Shown in pieces: positions 21,310 to 28,658 of a stretch of DNA of 41,569 nt; the stretch's first letter is position 1; every line of letters begins with the position of its first letter. The stretch lies in the IMG/VR virus record IMGVR_UViG_3300034106_002741, positions 1-41,569 of that record, one strand, 5' to 3'. Both the position numbers and the translations under genes were made by a program. The DNA comes from a virus. Under the pieces are notes generated by a model. It ran no database searches. It saw only the letters and a list, made by a program, of their open reading frames with translations, and had not been told where the DNA came from.

Positions 21310-23184
21310 TTATCTCGTATACTTTCCGTTTAAATAACTTGATGTAACCACATATTGAGTAGCAGAAGAATTTTCACCAGAACTTACAACATCTTCTATA
21401 ATATTTACCATAGATTTTTGAACATCTAATTGTAAATATAAATCTTGAAGTCCTATAATATCATTTGATTCTGGGATAGCCTGAACTTCTATGAACCCAT
21501 TTGCCAATACGGATGACGTTATATTAACAACGTCTAAAAGAATTTCTCCTCTTTTATAATTTATTGTGCCTGCATTGTTTTTTATAACTACTGGAAGATT
21601 ATTTTCTAATTTAAAGAAAAATATGATTCCAGTAGTTTTATCCGTACTTGATGCAGCGTCTGCCATGTAAATCACATCTGATACACCATTAATAAAAAAT
21701 CCAGTGGACTTTACGGAATATCCCCCAGTTTTAATATGTATTTGATTTCCAAAACAAAGTTCATAAGTTGCAAAAGTATTTAATTCTGGATTTAAATCCC
21801 TCCTCATCTTAATTTTTGTTATGTTGGAAGTAATAGATTTGTCACAATCATCTATGAGACCAACAACTTTACTGTATTTAAATCTACCACCAAAACTATT
21901 AACATCCTTAGAGTTAGAATATGCAGTTAAAGTATCAACTACTTTTGTTTTAACTATTTCTGGATTACTTAGTCGATTGACATTATAATAAACCGAAGTA
22001 TCTAATTCAACATACAAATACGATAGATCAACTATCTCTGGTTTAATACCAGCAATTGAATATTTTTTGATTGTATTTAAAATATTCTGTTTGGTGATCT
22101 GTGATAAAAATGTTCCGTTTCTTGGTTTGATGGATATAAAAACTTTTCCATATTCTGGAGGATCCAATTCATCTCCACCATAAGAATTTACAGACTCTAC
22201 ATTTGGATAAATGTATGGAATGAGAGATTTATAGTCATTTGCAGTTACTGCTCTATATTGAGATGCATAAACTTTTGGAGCAAAATATTTAATAGAATCA
22301 ATTGGTTCTATATCATCACCATTTTCTGATTTAAATTGAGTTAAAACCAATGAAATACCAGTGGTTATATCAAGTAGATTATTATCTTTTAATCTACCAG
22401 AGAAAGTAAAGTTTGTTGCTCCATTGCCTAAAGATCCGTTTGTAACGATATAACTAATTTCTATTCTACTACCATTGGATGGTTTTTTACCTATAATATC
22501 ATCTCCAAATCTAATTTCATATTTTGAATCAGCTACTTCCTGAATTAGGAAAATTCTAGAATCTTTTCCAATATTCAATAATGTGTCATATTGATTGTAC
22601 GTTTCAGTTACTTGATTGGTAACTTTAACTCTAATTGTAGTTGTATCTACTCCAATGTTTGGAAGAATAAATCTTTGATTTGGTTGAGATTCATCTACTA
22701 TAAATGTACTTGTTAAGTATATGCCTTCGTAAATTTGTAAATTATCAAATAAAGCAATTCCATCAGTATCGACAGGAGTAATAATATCTTCAGGTATTGA
22801 AAAAATATAATTTCCGTTAGTTACAGCACCAAGAGCTACTTGTCCTGCCAGTAACTTTACACTTTTAGCGTTTGTTTGACTCATATCAACGCTAAAATTT
22901 ATTAAAGCTCTAGAAGATCTCTTAGATCTTGGTAAATAACCAATGTTTCTGGATAGTGAAACTACATTTTCTCTAAGAGTAGCACTATCCAGAAACATTT
23001 CATTAACTGCCATATTTGAATTATAGGCAGTTATGTAACTATTGTACGCTAATAGATCAATTAAAACCGAAAAATTAGAACCTTCAAAATCAAAATCAGT
23101 AAATTGACTGTTTACGCGCAAATAGTCTTTGATCTGAGTCCTAAGATCACCGAAATCTAAATTTGTAAACTGATTGAATGACAT
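21310..23184 (-). CDS. 6: gp6-like baseplate wedge subunit
   Basis: 624 residues, close to the 660 of T4 gp6. The start MSFNQFTNLDFGDLRTQIKD and the following FEGSNFSVLIDLLAYNSYIT, MFLDSATLRENVVSLSRNIGY and LPRSKRSSRALINF are typical of gp6/gpJ-like baseplate proteins. In T4, gp6 forms the inner ring joining neighbouring wedges around the hub. The ATG overlaps the gp25 stop in a TAATG arrangement, implying translational coupling, and the stop is one base from the start of the giant gene. No anomalies seen. Confidence 0.92.
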   Translation of the reverse strand: MSFNQFTNLDFGDLRTQIKDYLRVNSQFTDFDFEGSNFSVLIDLLAYNSYITAYNSNMAVNEMFLDSATLRENVVSLSRNIGYLPRSKRSSRALINFSVDMSQTNAKSVKLLAGQVALGAVTNGNYIFSIPEDIITPVDTDGIALFDNLQIYEGIYLTSTFIVDESQPNQRFILPNIGVDTTTIRVKVTNQVTETYNQYDTLLNIGKDSRIFLIQEVADSKYEIRFGDDIIGKKPSNGSRIEISYIVTNGSLGNGATNFTFSGRLKDNNLLDITTGISLVLTQFKSENGDDIEPIDSIKYFAPKVYASQYRAVTANDYKSLIPYIYPNVESVNSYGGDELDPPEYGKVFISIKPRNGTFLSQITKQNILNTIKKYSIAGIKPEIVDLSYLYVELDTSVYYNVNRLSNPEIVKTKVVDTLTAYSNSKDVNSFGGRFKYSKVVGLIDDCDKSITSNITKIKMRRDLNPELNTFATYELCFGNQIHIKTGGYSVKSTGFFINGVSDVIYMADAASSTDKTTGIIFFFKLENNLPVVIKNNAGTINYKRGEILLDVVNITSSVLANGFIEVQAIPESNDIIGLQDLYLQLDVQKSMVNIIEDVVSSGENSSATQYVVTSSYLNGKYTR

Positions 23185-23582
23185 TAGACTCTAGTTGGTT
23201 GTAGTATGAAATCTACAGTTTGAGTTGGAGAAGAGATACCAATAATGGTATAAGCTATTCTTACATTAACTTCATTAGAATCATCGGGATATGTAACCAA
23301 AACAGAGGATAAAGAAATTCTAGGTTCAAAGTTTTTTAACAAACTTGTTATACTTAACTCCATAGAATATGCCATCTCTGGAGTTTGCAACTCAAACATA
23401 GAATTTTCAACTTTAGACCCCAAAAGTGGGTTAAAAAATCTTTCACCTATTTTAGTTCTAACTAAGTTAATAACAGATTTCTTAACCGCATCATCATCAT
23501 TAATTGAAAGAATATCATTAGTCACAGGATTCCTTACAAAAGAAAGACTTATATCTTTAAATTTGCGAGAAAGCCTAATCAT
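23184..23582 (-). CDS. 25: gp25-like baseplate wedge protein (gp25/GPW family)
   Basis: 132 residues, the same length as T4 gp25. The hallmark segment is IGERFFNPLLGSKVENSMFE (residues 45-64), where the family has GERxxxPxxG. In T4, gp25 binds gp53 and gp6 in the wedge core and is thought to help trigger sheath contraction. It is the first gene of the baseplate operon here, preceded by a late-promoter-like AATAAATA. The ATG at 23582 has only a weak GAG close upstream as ribosome-binding site. The stop overlaps the gp6 start. Confidence 0.92.
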   Translation of the reverse strand: MIRLSRKFKDISLSFVRNPVTNDILSINDDDAVKKSVINLVRTKIGERFFNPLLGSKVENSMFELQTPEMAYSMELSITSLLKNFEPRISLSSVLVTYPDDSNEVNVRIAYTIIGISSPTQTVDFILQPTRV

Positions 23583-23597
23583 TACTCAAACTAAGGG

Positions 23598-23605
23598 TAT
23601 TTATT
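23598..23605 (-). promoter_or_regulatory. late-promoter-like octamer before gp25
   Basis: AATAAATA on the minus strand, 16 bases before the gp25 ATG, in the gap after the 78-aa gene. It fits the T4-type late promoter core and heads the gp25-gp6-giant-gp8 operon. Confidence 0.5.
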
Positions 23606-23622
23606 ATATGTATAAGACCTTT

Positions 23623-23859
23623 TTACCACTTTTTACCATATGTTGGTTCAGTGCCATACTCCCAATCATCGTAATCTTCGTCGTTACGAATTTTTTCATG
23701 AAGATCTGTTTGTTTTTTTAAATCATGATGAGGTGCGGAATCATGCATGACCTCTTGAATCACCCTTTGAGGACTTGCGTTGTAATCTGTAATCAATTTT
23801 GTGGTTCCCCACATTTGACGCATGTAATTTGAATCCCTGTCTACGGATAAGTTTGACAT
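23623..23859 (-). CDS. small acidic late protein, 78 aa, function unknown
   Basis: 78 residues, hydrophilic, with HDSAPHHDLKKQTDLHEKIR in the middle and a tail EPTYGKKW. Its position just before gp25 in the late cluster suggests a structural or assembly role; I cannot name a family. A strong AGGAG site lies 5 bases before the ATG, immediately after a 7-bp hairpin. The stop is about 40 bases from the gp25 start, with the gp25 late promoter in between. Confidence 0.85.
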   Translation of the reverse strand: MSNLSVDRDSNYMRQMWGTTKLITDYNASPQRVIQEVMHDSAPHHDLKKQTDLHEKIRNDEDYDDWEYGTEPTYGKKW

Positions 23860-23867
23860 TTTAGCTC

Positions 23868-23885
23868 CTGATTTGAAAAAATCAG
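23868..23885 (-). promoter_or_regulatory. stem-loop abutting the ribosome-binding site of the 78-aa gene
   Basis: Perfect inverted repeat CTGATTT-TTTC-AAATCAG in the coding sense. Its last two bases (AG) are also the first two of the AGGAG Shine-Dalgarno site, so the stem ends inside it. It could tune translation or block mRNA decay; it could also be part of a terminator for the gene upstream. Confidence 0.5.
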
Positions 23886-23894
23886 AACTTTTTA

Positions 23895-23910
23895 CGGGGT
23901 TGCTATCCCG
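23895..23910 (-). terminator. weak terminator-like hairpin
   Basis: CGGG-N8-CCCG, six bases past the stop of the 56-aa gene, followed by AAAAAG rather than a T run. The stem is only 4 bp and there is no U tract, so termination is uncertain. It may act together with the hairpin at 23868. Confidence 0.3.
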
Positions 23911-23915
23911 AAATG

Positions 23916-24086
23916 TCAGTTGTTATCAGTTAAATTTTTAATTTCATCTTCTACGGAAGATTGTTTAAGATGAGGCATATAATTTATTGCTATATCATAG
24001 AGTTGTTTCTCTACGTCGTAAAGATATTTTTCGGAAACACCATCACTCCCCTTTTTATGAGTATCTGGTCTGTTCTCGAAGTCCAT
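23916..24086 (-). CDS. small hydrophilic protein, 56 aa, function unknown
   Basis: Starts MDFENRPDTHKKGSDGVSEK and ends DEIKNLTDNN; probably helical (YLYDVEKQLYDIAINYMPHL). The ATG is one base after the TAA of the 155-aa gene, which argues for translational coupling and for reality despite the short length. No family recognised. Confidence 0.7.
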   Translation of the reverse strand: MDFENRPDTHKKGSDGVSEKYLYDVEKQLYDIAINYMPHLKQSSVEDEIKNLTDNN

Positions 24087-24087
24087 T

Positions 24088-24555
24088 TTATCCCCCCTCG
24101 GTAGTTTTTTCTATATATTCGTAATCGTCCCCAAGAATTTCTTTAAGATAATCCTCTGTCCAATAAGTATAATATTCAGTTTGAAGTAATTTTTTGCGAA
24201 TTTTGCTCAATTTTATCTTCGATTGACACAAAATTAAGTTATATTTCTCATTATTTGTCTTTATACCCCCTATAAATGTATCTCTTGAGGATAAGTCTGA
24301 GAAAAATTTGTAATATGGAAACTTTTCGTTATATGATTCTACCCATTTTTCAACATGATCTGGTCTCCAAAAGTCTTCAATAATAAAAATGATGACATCA
24401 TGACCTGGTTCAGGCACGATATCATCAATTGGAGTTTCTACAATTAAAGTTTTTGAAGCAGAAGCATATGGACAGACTGCAAATCCACCCAATTCTGGTC
24501 TGTTTTTAGATACTTCTTGTATCCATTTATGAATATATGCTTCTTTTTCGGTCAT
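24088..24555 (-). CDS. 155-aa protein of unknown function
   Basis: 155 residues. The N-terminal segment KNRPELGGFAVCPYA and HDVIIFIIEDFWRPD look like a small folded alpha/beta domain, followed by a basic stretch (KIKLSKIRKKLL) and an acidic tail. The GGFAVCPYA motif recalls the CPFA motif of DUF1415-type proteins, but that is a weak resemblance. It lies in the late small-gene cluster, starting just past the end of the frameshifted gene. Soluble; no membrane segment. Confidence 0.82.
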   Translation of the reverse strand: MTEKEAYIHKWIQEVSKNRPELGGFAVCPYASASKTLIVETPIDDIVPEPGHDVIIFIIEDFWRPDHVEKWVESYNEKFPYYKFFSDLSSRDTFIGGIKTNNEKYNLILCQSKIKLSKIRKKLLQTEYYTYWTEDYLKEILGDDYEYIEKTTEGG

Positions 24556-24556
24556 A

Positions 24557-24713
24557 TCAACCTGCGGCTAGTGGTGATGCAGGATTTGGCTTGGATGGAG
24601 CAACAGTTCTAGCGTTTGCAGCTACATTATAGTCAAATACATTTGAAGTTTCTGGAGTTGATTCTGGAGAATCTGCTGCAGTTGGTCCTGTCTTTGGTGT
24701 TGTTTCTGACATT
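24557..24713 (-). pseudogene. frame-split small late gene (about 51 aa if joined)
   Basis: From the ATG at 24713 (good AAGGA site, late promoter upstream) the frame reads MSETTPKTGPTAADSPES and then soon stops. After one base is skipped near 24658-24662, the next frame continues as TPETSNVFDYNVAANARTVA and on to a stop touching the next gene, ending PASPLAAG. The two parts share the same Thr/Pro/Ser-rich style, and the second has no start codon of its own. So one base is extra in the sequence as given, or a +1 frameshift joins the parts. A sequencing or assembly indel is the simplest explanation. Confidence 0.6.
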
Positions 24714-24736
24714 TGTCCTTGCAATTTAATTTAAAA

Positions 24737-24744
24737 TTATTTAG
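24737..24744 (-). promoter_or_regulatory. late-promoter-like octamer
   Basis: CTAAATAA on the minus strand, overlapping the stop codon of the 36-aa gene and 24 bases before the ATG of the frame-split gene. It has the same form as the octamers before gp8 and the glycosyltransferase gene. Confidence 0.45.
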
Positions 24745-24847
24745 ACTTTTTATTTTTATTTGCTTTAGCCTGAGTATGAATACCCTTATAACGTTTATCG
24801 GGTCTACAAAGATTTCCTTCTCGGATGGTTCTTTGTGTTTTACTCAT
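24737..24847 (-). CDS. very small basic protein, 36 aa
   Basis: MSKTQRTIREGNLCRPDKRY followed by a Lys/Asn-rich tail (AKANKNKKSK). Strongly basic, so it may bind nucleic acid. The start codon overlaps the stop of the preceding 50-aa gene (AATGA), and the stop carries the next late promoter. The overlap and consistent basic character support it; function unknown. Confidence 0.7.
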   Translation of the reverse strand: MSKTQRTIREGNLCRPDKRYKGIHTQAKANKNKKSK

Positions 24848-24996
24848 TTACCCTGGCCTCGATATGGTTTCCGAGCTTTATTACGGCTCGTTGCAGCATA
24901 TTTAGTGCCATTACCCATTCCTTGACGACTCTTTTTGGGAGCTCCAGGAATATAACCAATATTCTTATTCAATCCACCTTTTGCTTTTACTGCCAT
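24844..24996 (-). CDS. small basic Gly/Lys-rich protein, 50 aa
   Basis: Starts MAVKAKGGLNKNIGYIPGAP and ends RKPYRGQGK. Basic and Gly-rich with no membrane segment; a virion-associated or DNA-binding role is possible but not shown. A GAGG site precedes the ATG at a wide spacing. Its stop overlaps the next gene's start, giving a two-gene unit of basic peptides between the glycosyltransferase gene and the late cluster. Confidence 0.75.
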   Translation of the reverse strand: MAVKAKGGLNKNIGYIPGAPKKSRQGMGNGTKYAATSRNKARKPYRGQGK

Positions 24997-25025
24997 TTTC
25001 TTAATACCTCAGAATTGTTTTATTT

Positions 25026-25052
25026 GCGCGCCGAAATTGACTTCGAACGCGC
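25026..25052 (-). terminator. GC-rich hairpin after the glycosyltransferase gene
   Basis: GCGCG pairs with CGCGC and CGAA with TTCG, with small bulges, 7-33 bases past the stop at 25059. No T run follows, so it may be a 3'-end stabiliser rather than an intrinsic terminator. Confidence 0.4.
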
Positions 25053-25058
25053 CAGAAA

Positions 25059-25811
25059 TCAAATAATACGGGTTTTTTCATGACCCACGCGAATCTTTGG
25101 ATCACACCAGATCTCAAAGCCCGCTGCCTTAGCGTCAAGACAGAACGAAACGTCTTCACCACACATATCTTGGACTTCCCCAGAGTCAAATACTTGCATC
25201 TTAGGAGCGAACCAGGGGTACTCTAGAGACTCAAATACACCGTTCTTAATCAGAACCCACCCAAACCCAGTATAGTCAACCGTAAAGGGTTTACGGCGCT
25301 TCTGCATGGTCTCTCCGGTTTCATGATTCATGACTCCACCATTGTTCTTAAAGTCATCTTCTTCAAGCCAATGAGCAACAGAAGTCGTATGACCATCTTC
25401 AGTCATATACCAACCAGCTGCAATCTCTTTATCCATTGCAACAAGACGATAAAACTTCTCAGTATCAAAAACAATATCATTATCGATCCAAAGTTGATAA
25501 TCATACTTGAGTTTTCCATCCCAAGGAATCTGTTTTGGACCACGAAGAACATTTGCACCTAGTACTTTGCAACGTGCAAAGTTAACCATGGAAGAATAAT
25601 CCTGAGAAATTTGAATGGCTGCACCATTTTGAACAAGATCAAAACAGAGTTGGACAAAATTCTTCAAGAAAATATAAGACACTCCACGGCCAGGAAGACA
25701 AAATACGATACTTTTGCCGCGAATCATTTCTTTAGCAGCATCAATATCAAAATCTTCTTCATTCTTTTTTGGAGTTGGTGCTGTAGCTTTAATTGTAAAT
25801 CCTTTAGACAT
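25059..25811 (-). CDS. GT-A-fold glycosyltransferase-like protein
   Basis: 250 residues. The layout is that of a GT-A glycosyltransferase: a beta strand and loop KSIVFCLPGRGVSY (33-46), a helix with SSMVNFARCKVLG, then YQLWIDNDIVFD with a DxD-like IDND at 109-112 for metal and sugar-nucleotide binding, a YTGFGWVLIK strand (180-189) and a GEDVSFC segment (218-224) typical of the catalytic acidic site, ending WCDPKIRVGHEKT with a possible metal-binding His. A late-promoter-like octamer lies 64 bases upstream, so expression is probably late. It may glycosylate virion protein or surface polysaccharide; the substrate cannot be told. Confidence 0.75.
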   Translation of the reverse strand: MSKGFTIKATAPTPKKNEEDFDIDAAKEMIRGKSIVFCLPGRGVSYIFLKNFVQLCFDLVQNGAAIQISQDYSSMVNFARCKVLGANVLRGPKQIPWDGKLKYDYQLWIDNDIVFDTEKFYRLVAMDKEIAAGWYMTEDGHTTSVAHWLEEDDFKNNGGVMNHETGETMQKRRKPFTVDYTGFGWVLIKNGVFESLEYPWFAPKMQVFDSGEVQDMCGEDVSFCLDAKAAGFEIWCDPKIRVGHEKTRII

Positions 25812-25874
25812 AAAATTAGAATTGCAACGTTATCATTCTACCACTACAAATCAAATCATGCAATGGTTTCTGGT

Positions 25875-25882
25875 TTATTTAG
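25875..25882 (-). promoter_or_regulatory. late-promoter-like octamer before the glycosyltransferase gene
   Basis: CTAAATAA on the minus strand in the 80-base gap between the 56-aa gene and the glycosyltransferase gene. Same core as before gp8 and at 24737. Confidence 0.45.
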
Positions 25883-25891
25883 AAGAAAACT

Positions 25892-26062
25892 TTAAATGCA
25901 ATCTTCTTCGATTTTTGCCAACAAATCTTCAATTTCATTCTTAAGAGATGAATTAATTACTAGAACCTTATCGGTATCTAGACGATGTTGAAGACAATCA
26001 ATTAATAAATCTTTTTCTTGATAATCCAATTTGAGTTCCATATATTCTTCCATTATATCCAT
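25892..26062 (-). CDS. small acidic helical protein, 56 aa
   Basis: Starts MDIMEEYMELKLDYQEKDLL and ends IEEDCI. Regular spacing of Leu/Ile suggests a helix or short coiled coil. It sits between the acyltransferase and glycosyltransferase genes. An alternative start at the fourth codon (Met) is possible. No family recognised. Confidence 0.7.
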   Translation of the reverse strand: MDIMEEYMELKLDYQEKDLLIDCLQHRLDTDKVLVINSSLKNEIEDLLAKIEEDCI

Positions 26063-26088
26063 TTTCAAAAATTATATATGATTTTTAA

Positions 26089-26688
26089 TTATTCTCCAAC
26101 ATATCTAGCGATAGATCCCACATATGTACCTGGTTTTGTAATACTTTTTGTAACGTTACTGAATGCACCTATTGTCACGTTATTAGTAATACTTATATTA
26201 TTGATCATGGAAGATTTTAATCCAAACGTACAGTATTCTCCAATGATTGTTTTTCCTGCAATTATTGATCCTGCATGTACTATACAACCTTTACGCAAAT
26301 CAACATGATGTGAGATTAACGTATAACATTCGATCCAACAATGATTTTGAATACAAGAATGATATCCCATCGTACTAAACGAACCAACGAATACTCCCTT
26401 ACCTATTTTACAAGTATCAAAGACTAAACAGGAGTCATGAATGTAAGTGACACAATCAAGATCGAGACGATCAATCTCATCACAAATAGTTTTCCTTAGA
26501 TTCATATCCAAGGAAAACGCAACAAAATATTGATAATCTGATTTGTTTGGTAGATCTAAGAACACTTCTGGTTTGATGATTTCAATCTCATTCCGAGTGT
26601 CTAATCGAAACCATTGTATAGCACCATCAGTCAACGAAGACTCAGGATAACCAATCACTCGAATTGGTTTATCATTTTCAATAATCAT
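26089..26688 (-). CDS. left-handed beta-helix acyltransferase, NeuD/PglD-like
   Basis: 199 residues. The N-terminal half is a small domain that can hold a sugar nucleotide; from about residue 85 to the end there are hexapeptide repeats ([LIV]-G-x-x-x-x), for example CKIGKGVFVGSFSTMG, CIVHAGSIIAGKTIIGEYC and ITNNVTIGAFSNV. The SHHVDLRKGCIVH segment (126-138) carries the His residues used by NeuD/PglD O- or N-acetyltransferases. These enzymes acetylate sialic acid or amino-sugar nucleotides. Its start overlaps the stop of the upstream glycosyltransferase-like gene, so the two are probably cotranslated. The exact substrate is unknown. Confidence 0.8.
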   Translation of the reverse strand: MIIENDKPIRVIGYPESSLTDGAIQWFRLDTRNEIEIIKPEVFLDLPNKSDYQYFVAFSLDMNLRKTICDEIDRLDLDCVTYIHDSCLVFDTCKIGKGVFVGSFSTMGYHSCIQNHCWIECYTLISHHVDLRKGCIVHAGSIIAGKTIIGEYCTFGLKSSMINNISITNNVTIGAFSNVTKSITKPGTYVGSIARYVGE

Positions 26689-27812
26689 TTTTCATTCACA
26701 GAGACTCCAAAGTATTCTAATGCGTTTTTAATTTTATTATTATTAAAGTTTCTTTGATAAATTTTATCGTGTAATATTGTATCTAATTTTTCACAGTTAT
26801 CATCGAATCTAGACTTATTATCATACCATAACTCTTTGATATTTGTCGAGCCATCTAATAGATGTTCATTTCGATCAATCGCAGCAGCAAGTCTTTCAAA
26901 ATGATTCTCGATCTCATCATAACTATGATCAACAATATCTTCAAAGATATCAACATTAAAAAGTTTTTTCATCTCTTTTGCCATTCCAACTCCATTAATA
27001 TAAATTGGAAAGTTTTTTCCATAAATGGATTGCATTTCTTTTTCACTGAGTACTGGAGTTTTCTCAAAGAACATTGTTCCAGTGATGATTTCAACGCCGA
27101 TTTTTTCGTAAACTGGTAATAGATCTGTGTTGTAATTATTTGCAACTCTTAAATCATTATAATCCATTTTACGAACTTTGATCTTATTAAAATCTTTTTC
27201 CTTAAATTTAACAAAACCTTTTGCAAAACTACTTCTAAGATCATACGAAGGTATCTTTGTGATATTTCGATATTGATCATACTTTACCAATGTTGGTTTA
27301 TTCATATCAAAAGTAATCAGACCATTTCGATGATAGTCTTTCGATAACAAATAAGATACTGTTAGGACTCGATGTAACTTTGTACTTGAATTCAAAGTCA
27401 ACCAACGATTTGTCAAATCTTTCTTTTCACAATGCGTAAATTTTTCAGTAAAACTTGAAGGTATAATAACATCACAGTATAAATTTGGAATGTCACTTAA
27501 TTCGTTTTGAAGATTTAAATGATGATTGAAACTAATAAACTTTTGCTCCGGATGCCATGCACAAAACTGTCTAAATTCTTCTACTGCTGCATTATCATAC
27601 TCATCAATCATAAAGTCGATGGTATTTAAAATTACAATCGGATTTTTAAATTTAAGTCTATACAAATCATCAAAACTTGTTCCCTGACCATAGGGACAAA
27701 AAACTAATTGATAACACTCAATATCTTCATCAACTTCATGAGTATCGAAAAAACTTTCGAGAGCATCATTAAAAGGAATGCTTGGAACTGATGATAGTGT
27801 TTGAATTTCCAT
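26685..27812 (-). CDS. putative glycosyltransferase-like protein, 375 aa
   Basis: 375 residues. The C-terminal third has a pattern I associate with GT10/fucosyltransferase-like proteins in phages and cyanobacteria: FFEKTPVLSEKEMQSIYGKN (from about residue 247), then FPIYINGVGMAKEMKKL, then FEDIVDHSYDE. In the family this reads E-x-x-x-x-[ST]-E-K ... P-F ... G ... F-D-x-x-x-x-x-S-Y-D, and the EK and SYD residues are kept here. The N-terminal part is divergent. It sits between the oxygenase-like and acyltransferase genes, overlapping the latter by 4 bases. Donor and acceptor are unknown; the call is from pattern memory. Confidence 0.6.
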   Translation of the reverse strand: MEIQTLSSVPSIPFNDALESFFDTHEVDEDIECYQLVFCPYGQGTSFDDLYRLKFKNPIVILNTIDFMIDEYDNAAVEEFRQFCAWHPEQKFISFNHHLNLQNELSDIPNLYCDVIIPSSFTEKFTHCEKKDLTNRWLTLNSSTKLHRVLTVSYLLSKDYHRNGLITFDMNKPTLVKYDQYRNITKIPSYDLRSSFAKGFVKFKEKDFNKIKVRKMDYNDLRVANNYNTDLLPVYEKIGVEIITGTMFFEKTPVLSEKEMQSIYGKNFPIYINGVGMAKEMKKLFNVDIFEDIVDHSYDEIENHFERLAAAIDRNEHLLDGSTNIKELWYDNKSRFDDNCEKLDTILHDKIYQRNFNNNKIKNALEYFGVSVNEK

Positions 27813-27817
27813 GTTAG

Positions 27818-28393
27818 TTAAAAATATTTTTGGTAAACTTCTTCTTCATTTGATAATCTCATCGTCAGTAAAATTCTTGGTAATTTAGAATCCAAAATCT
27901 CCACTGAATGAAGTTGTTTGACATTCATTAATGTCGGAGTATCTAAGATATATCTATCCACTTCATGACAATCTTTGCGGTCGTAAGCGCGCCCAGAGAC
28001 GCCTGACTTATAAACATGAAATTGCGATGCGACGTTCTCATGGTTCTTTTCAAAGAAGACTGTCGCTGCACTCGACCCATTCAAAATTGGCCAGTTTAAT
28101 CGAGTCCTTCTCTCAAGTAAATTATCAGAATCTGTGTGTACCGGAACATCTTCAATACCGTCCACATAGATGTAAGACATTAACATCACATCACTTCCGA
28201 GTTCCCTCCGAATACACTCAAATAACTCAGGAATGTCTCTCTTAAACTTTTTAAGATTCTCATCGGACACAAAGTTAAAAAAAAGTTTTTCTTCAGATGC
28301 CTTTACGTCCTCAGTTACAAACTCTACCACATAAGAAACTATTTTATTCTGTATTTCTTCGAAAGAATCAATATTTAGTTTCTTATAAAACAT
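27818..28393 (-). CDS. 2OG-Fe(II)-oxygenase-like protein, 191 aa
   Basis: 191 residues. A possible iron-binding triad is visible: VPVHTDSD gives His86 and Asp88, KQLHSVEIL gives His162, and PRILLTMRL supplies an Arg (173 or 179) that could bind 2-oxoglutarate. The strand RLNWPIL before the core fits the double-stranded beta helix. It could hydroxylate a sugar, lipid or protein. First gene of the surface-modification cluster, with a CATAAATA octamer 20 bases upstream, and five bases from the next gene. A non-enzymatic cupin is the alternative. Confidence 0.55.
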   Translation of the reverse strand: MFYKKLNIDSFEEIQNKIVSYVVEFVTEDVKASEEKLFFNFVSDENLKKFKRDIPELFECIRRELGSDVMLMSYIYVDGIEDVPVHTDSDNLLERRTRLNWPILNGSSAATVFFEKNHENVASQFHVYKSGVSGRAYDRKDCHEVDRYILDTPTLMNVKQLHSVEILDSKLPRILLTMRLSNEEEVYQKYF

Positions 28394-28412
28394 TTCAATC
28401 GACCTAAAAAAC

Positions 28413-28420
28413 TATTTATG
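28413..28420 (-). promoter_or_regulatory. late-promoter-like octamer heading the modification cluster
   Basis: CATAAATA on the minus strand, 20 bases before the ATG at 28393. One base from the T4 late consensus TATAAATA. Its place in a real intergenic gap upstream of a four-gene run makes it the best of the late-promoter candidates. Confidence 0.55.
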
Positions 28421-28501
28421 GCCACCAAAAAAAATTTTGATTGTTTATGGCTTTTCGAGCGCTTTTTGGGGTCGTTATAGATTAGGGTAGTTTAGCGTTT
28501 T

Positions 28502-28627
28502 TCAAACGGGGGCCACCGCGCCCCGCGCTAACACAAACCGCACGCCACATAACTGCTCAAACTGGCATAAATCACGAGCAACCGCTGCTCCCAGATCTTC
28601 GTATTCGTGTCCCCTCCGATGACTCAT
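28502..28627 (-). CDS. doubtful small gene, 41 aa
   Basis: Reads MSHRRGHEYEDLGAAVARDL and continues to a GC-rich end ARGAVAPV. The composition is plausible for a protein, but its ATG lies in the loop of a strong hairpin, no ribosome-binding site is visible, and the codons are much richer in G+C than nearby genes. It may be a remnant of foreign or decayed sequence. A small GGGGC/GCCCC hairpin (28509-28524) overlaps its end. Confidence 0.22.
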   Translation of the reverse strand: MSHRRGHEYEDLGAAVARDLCQFEQLCGVRFVLARGAVAPV

Positions 28628-28645
28628 AAGCCTCAGAGGGGACAC
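28607..28645 (-). terminator. strong stem-loop after the 81-aa gene
   Basis: A 10-bp perfect stem, GTGTCCCCTC and GAGGGGACAC, with a 19-base loop that can pair further (TGA/TCA). It starts 14 bases past the stop at 28659. There is no clear T run. It closes the first small-gene module and separates it from the late modification cluster. Confidence 0.55.
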
Positions 28646-28658
28646 TAACTCTACCCCA

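Noticed and set aside
25001-25189. 62-codon minus-strand frame at the end of the glycosyltransferase gene
   Set aside because: It overlaps the better-supported glycosyltransferase C-terminus and passes through the hairpin at 25026.
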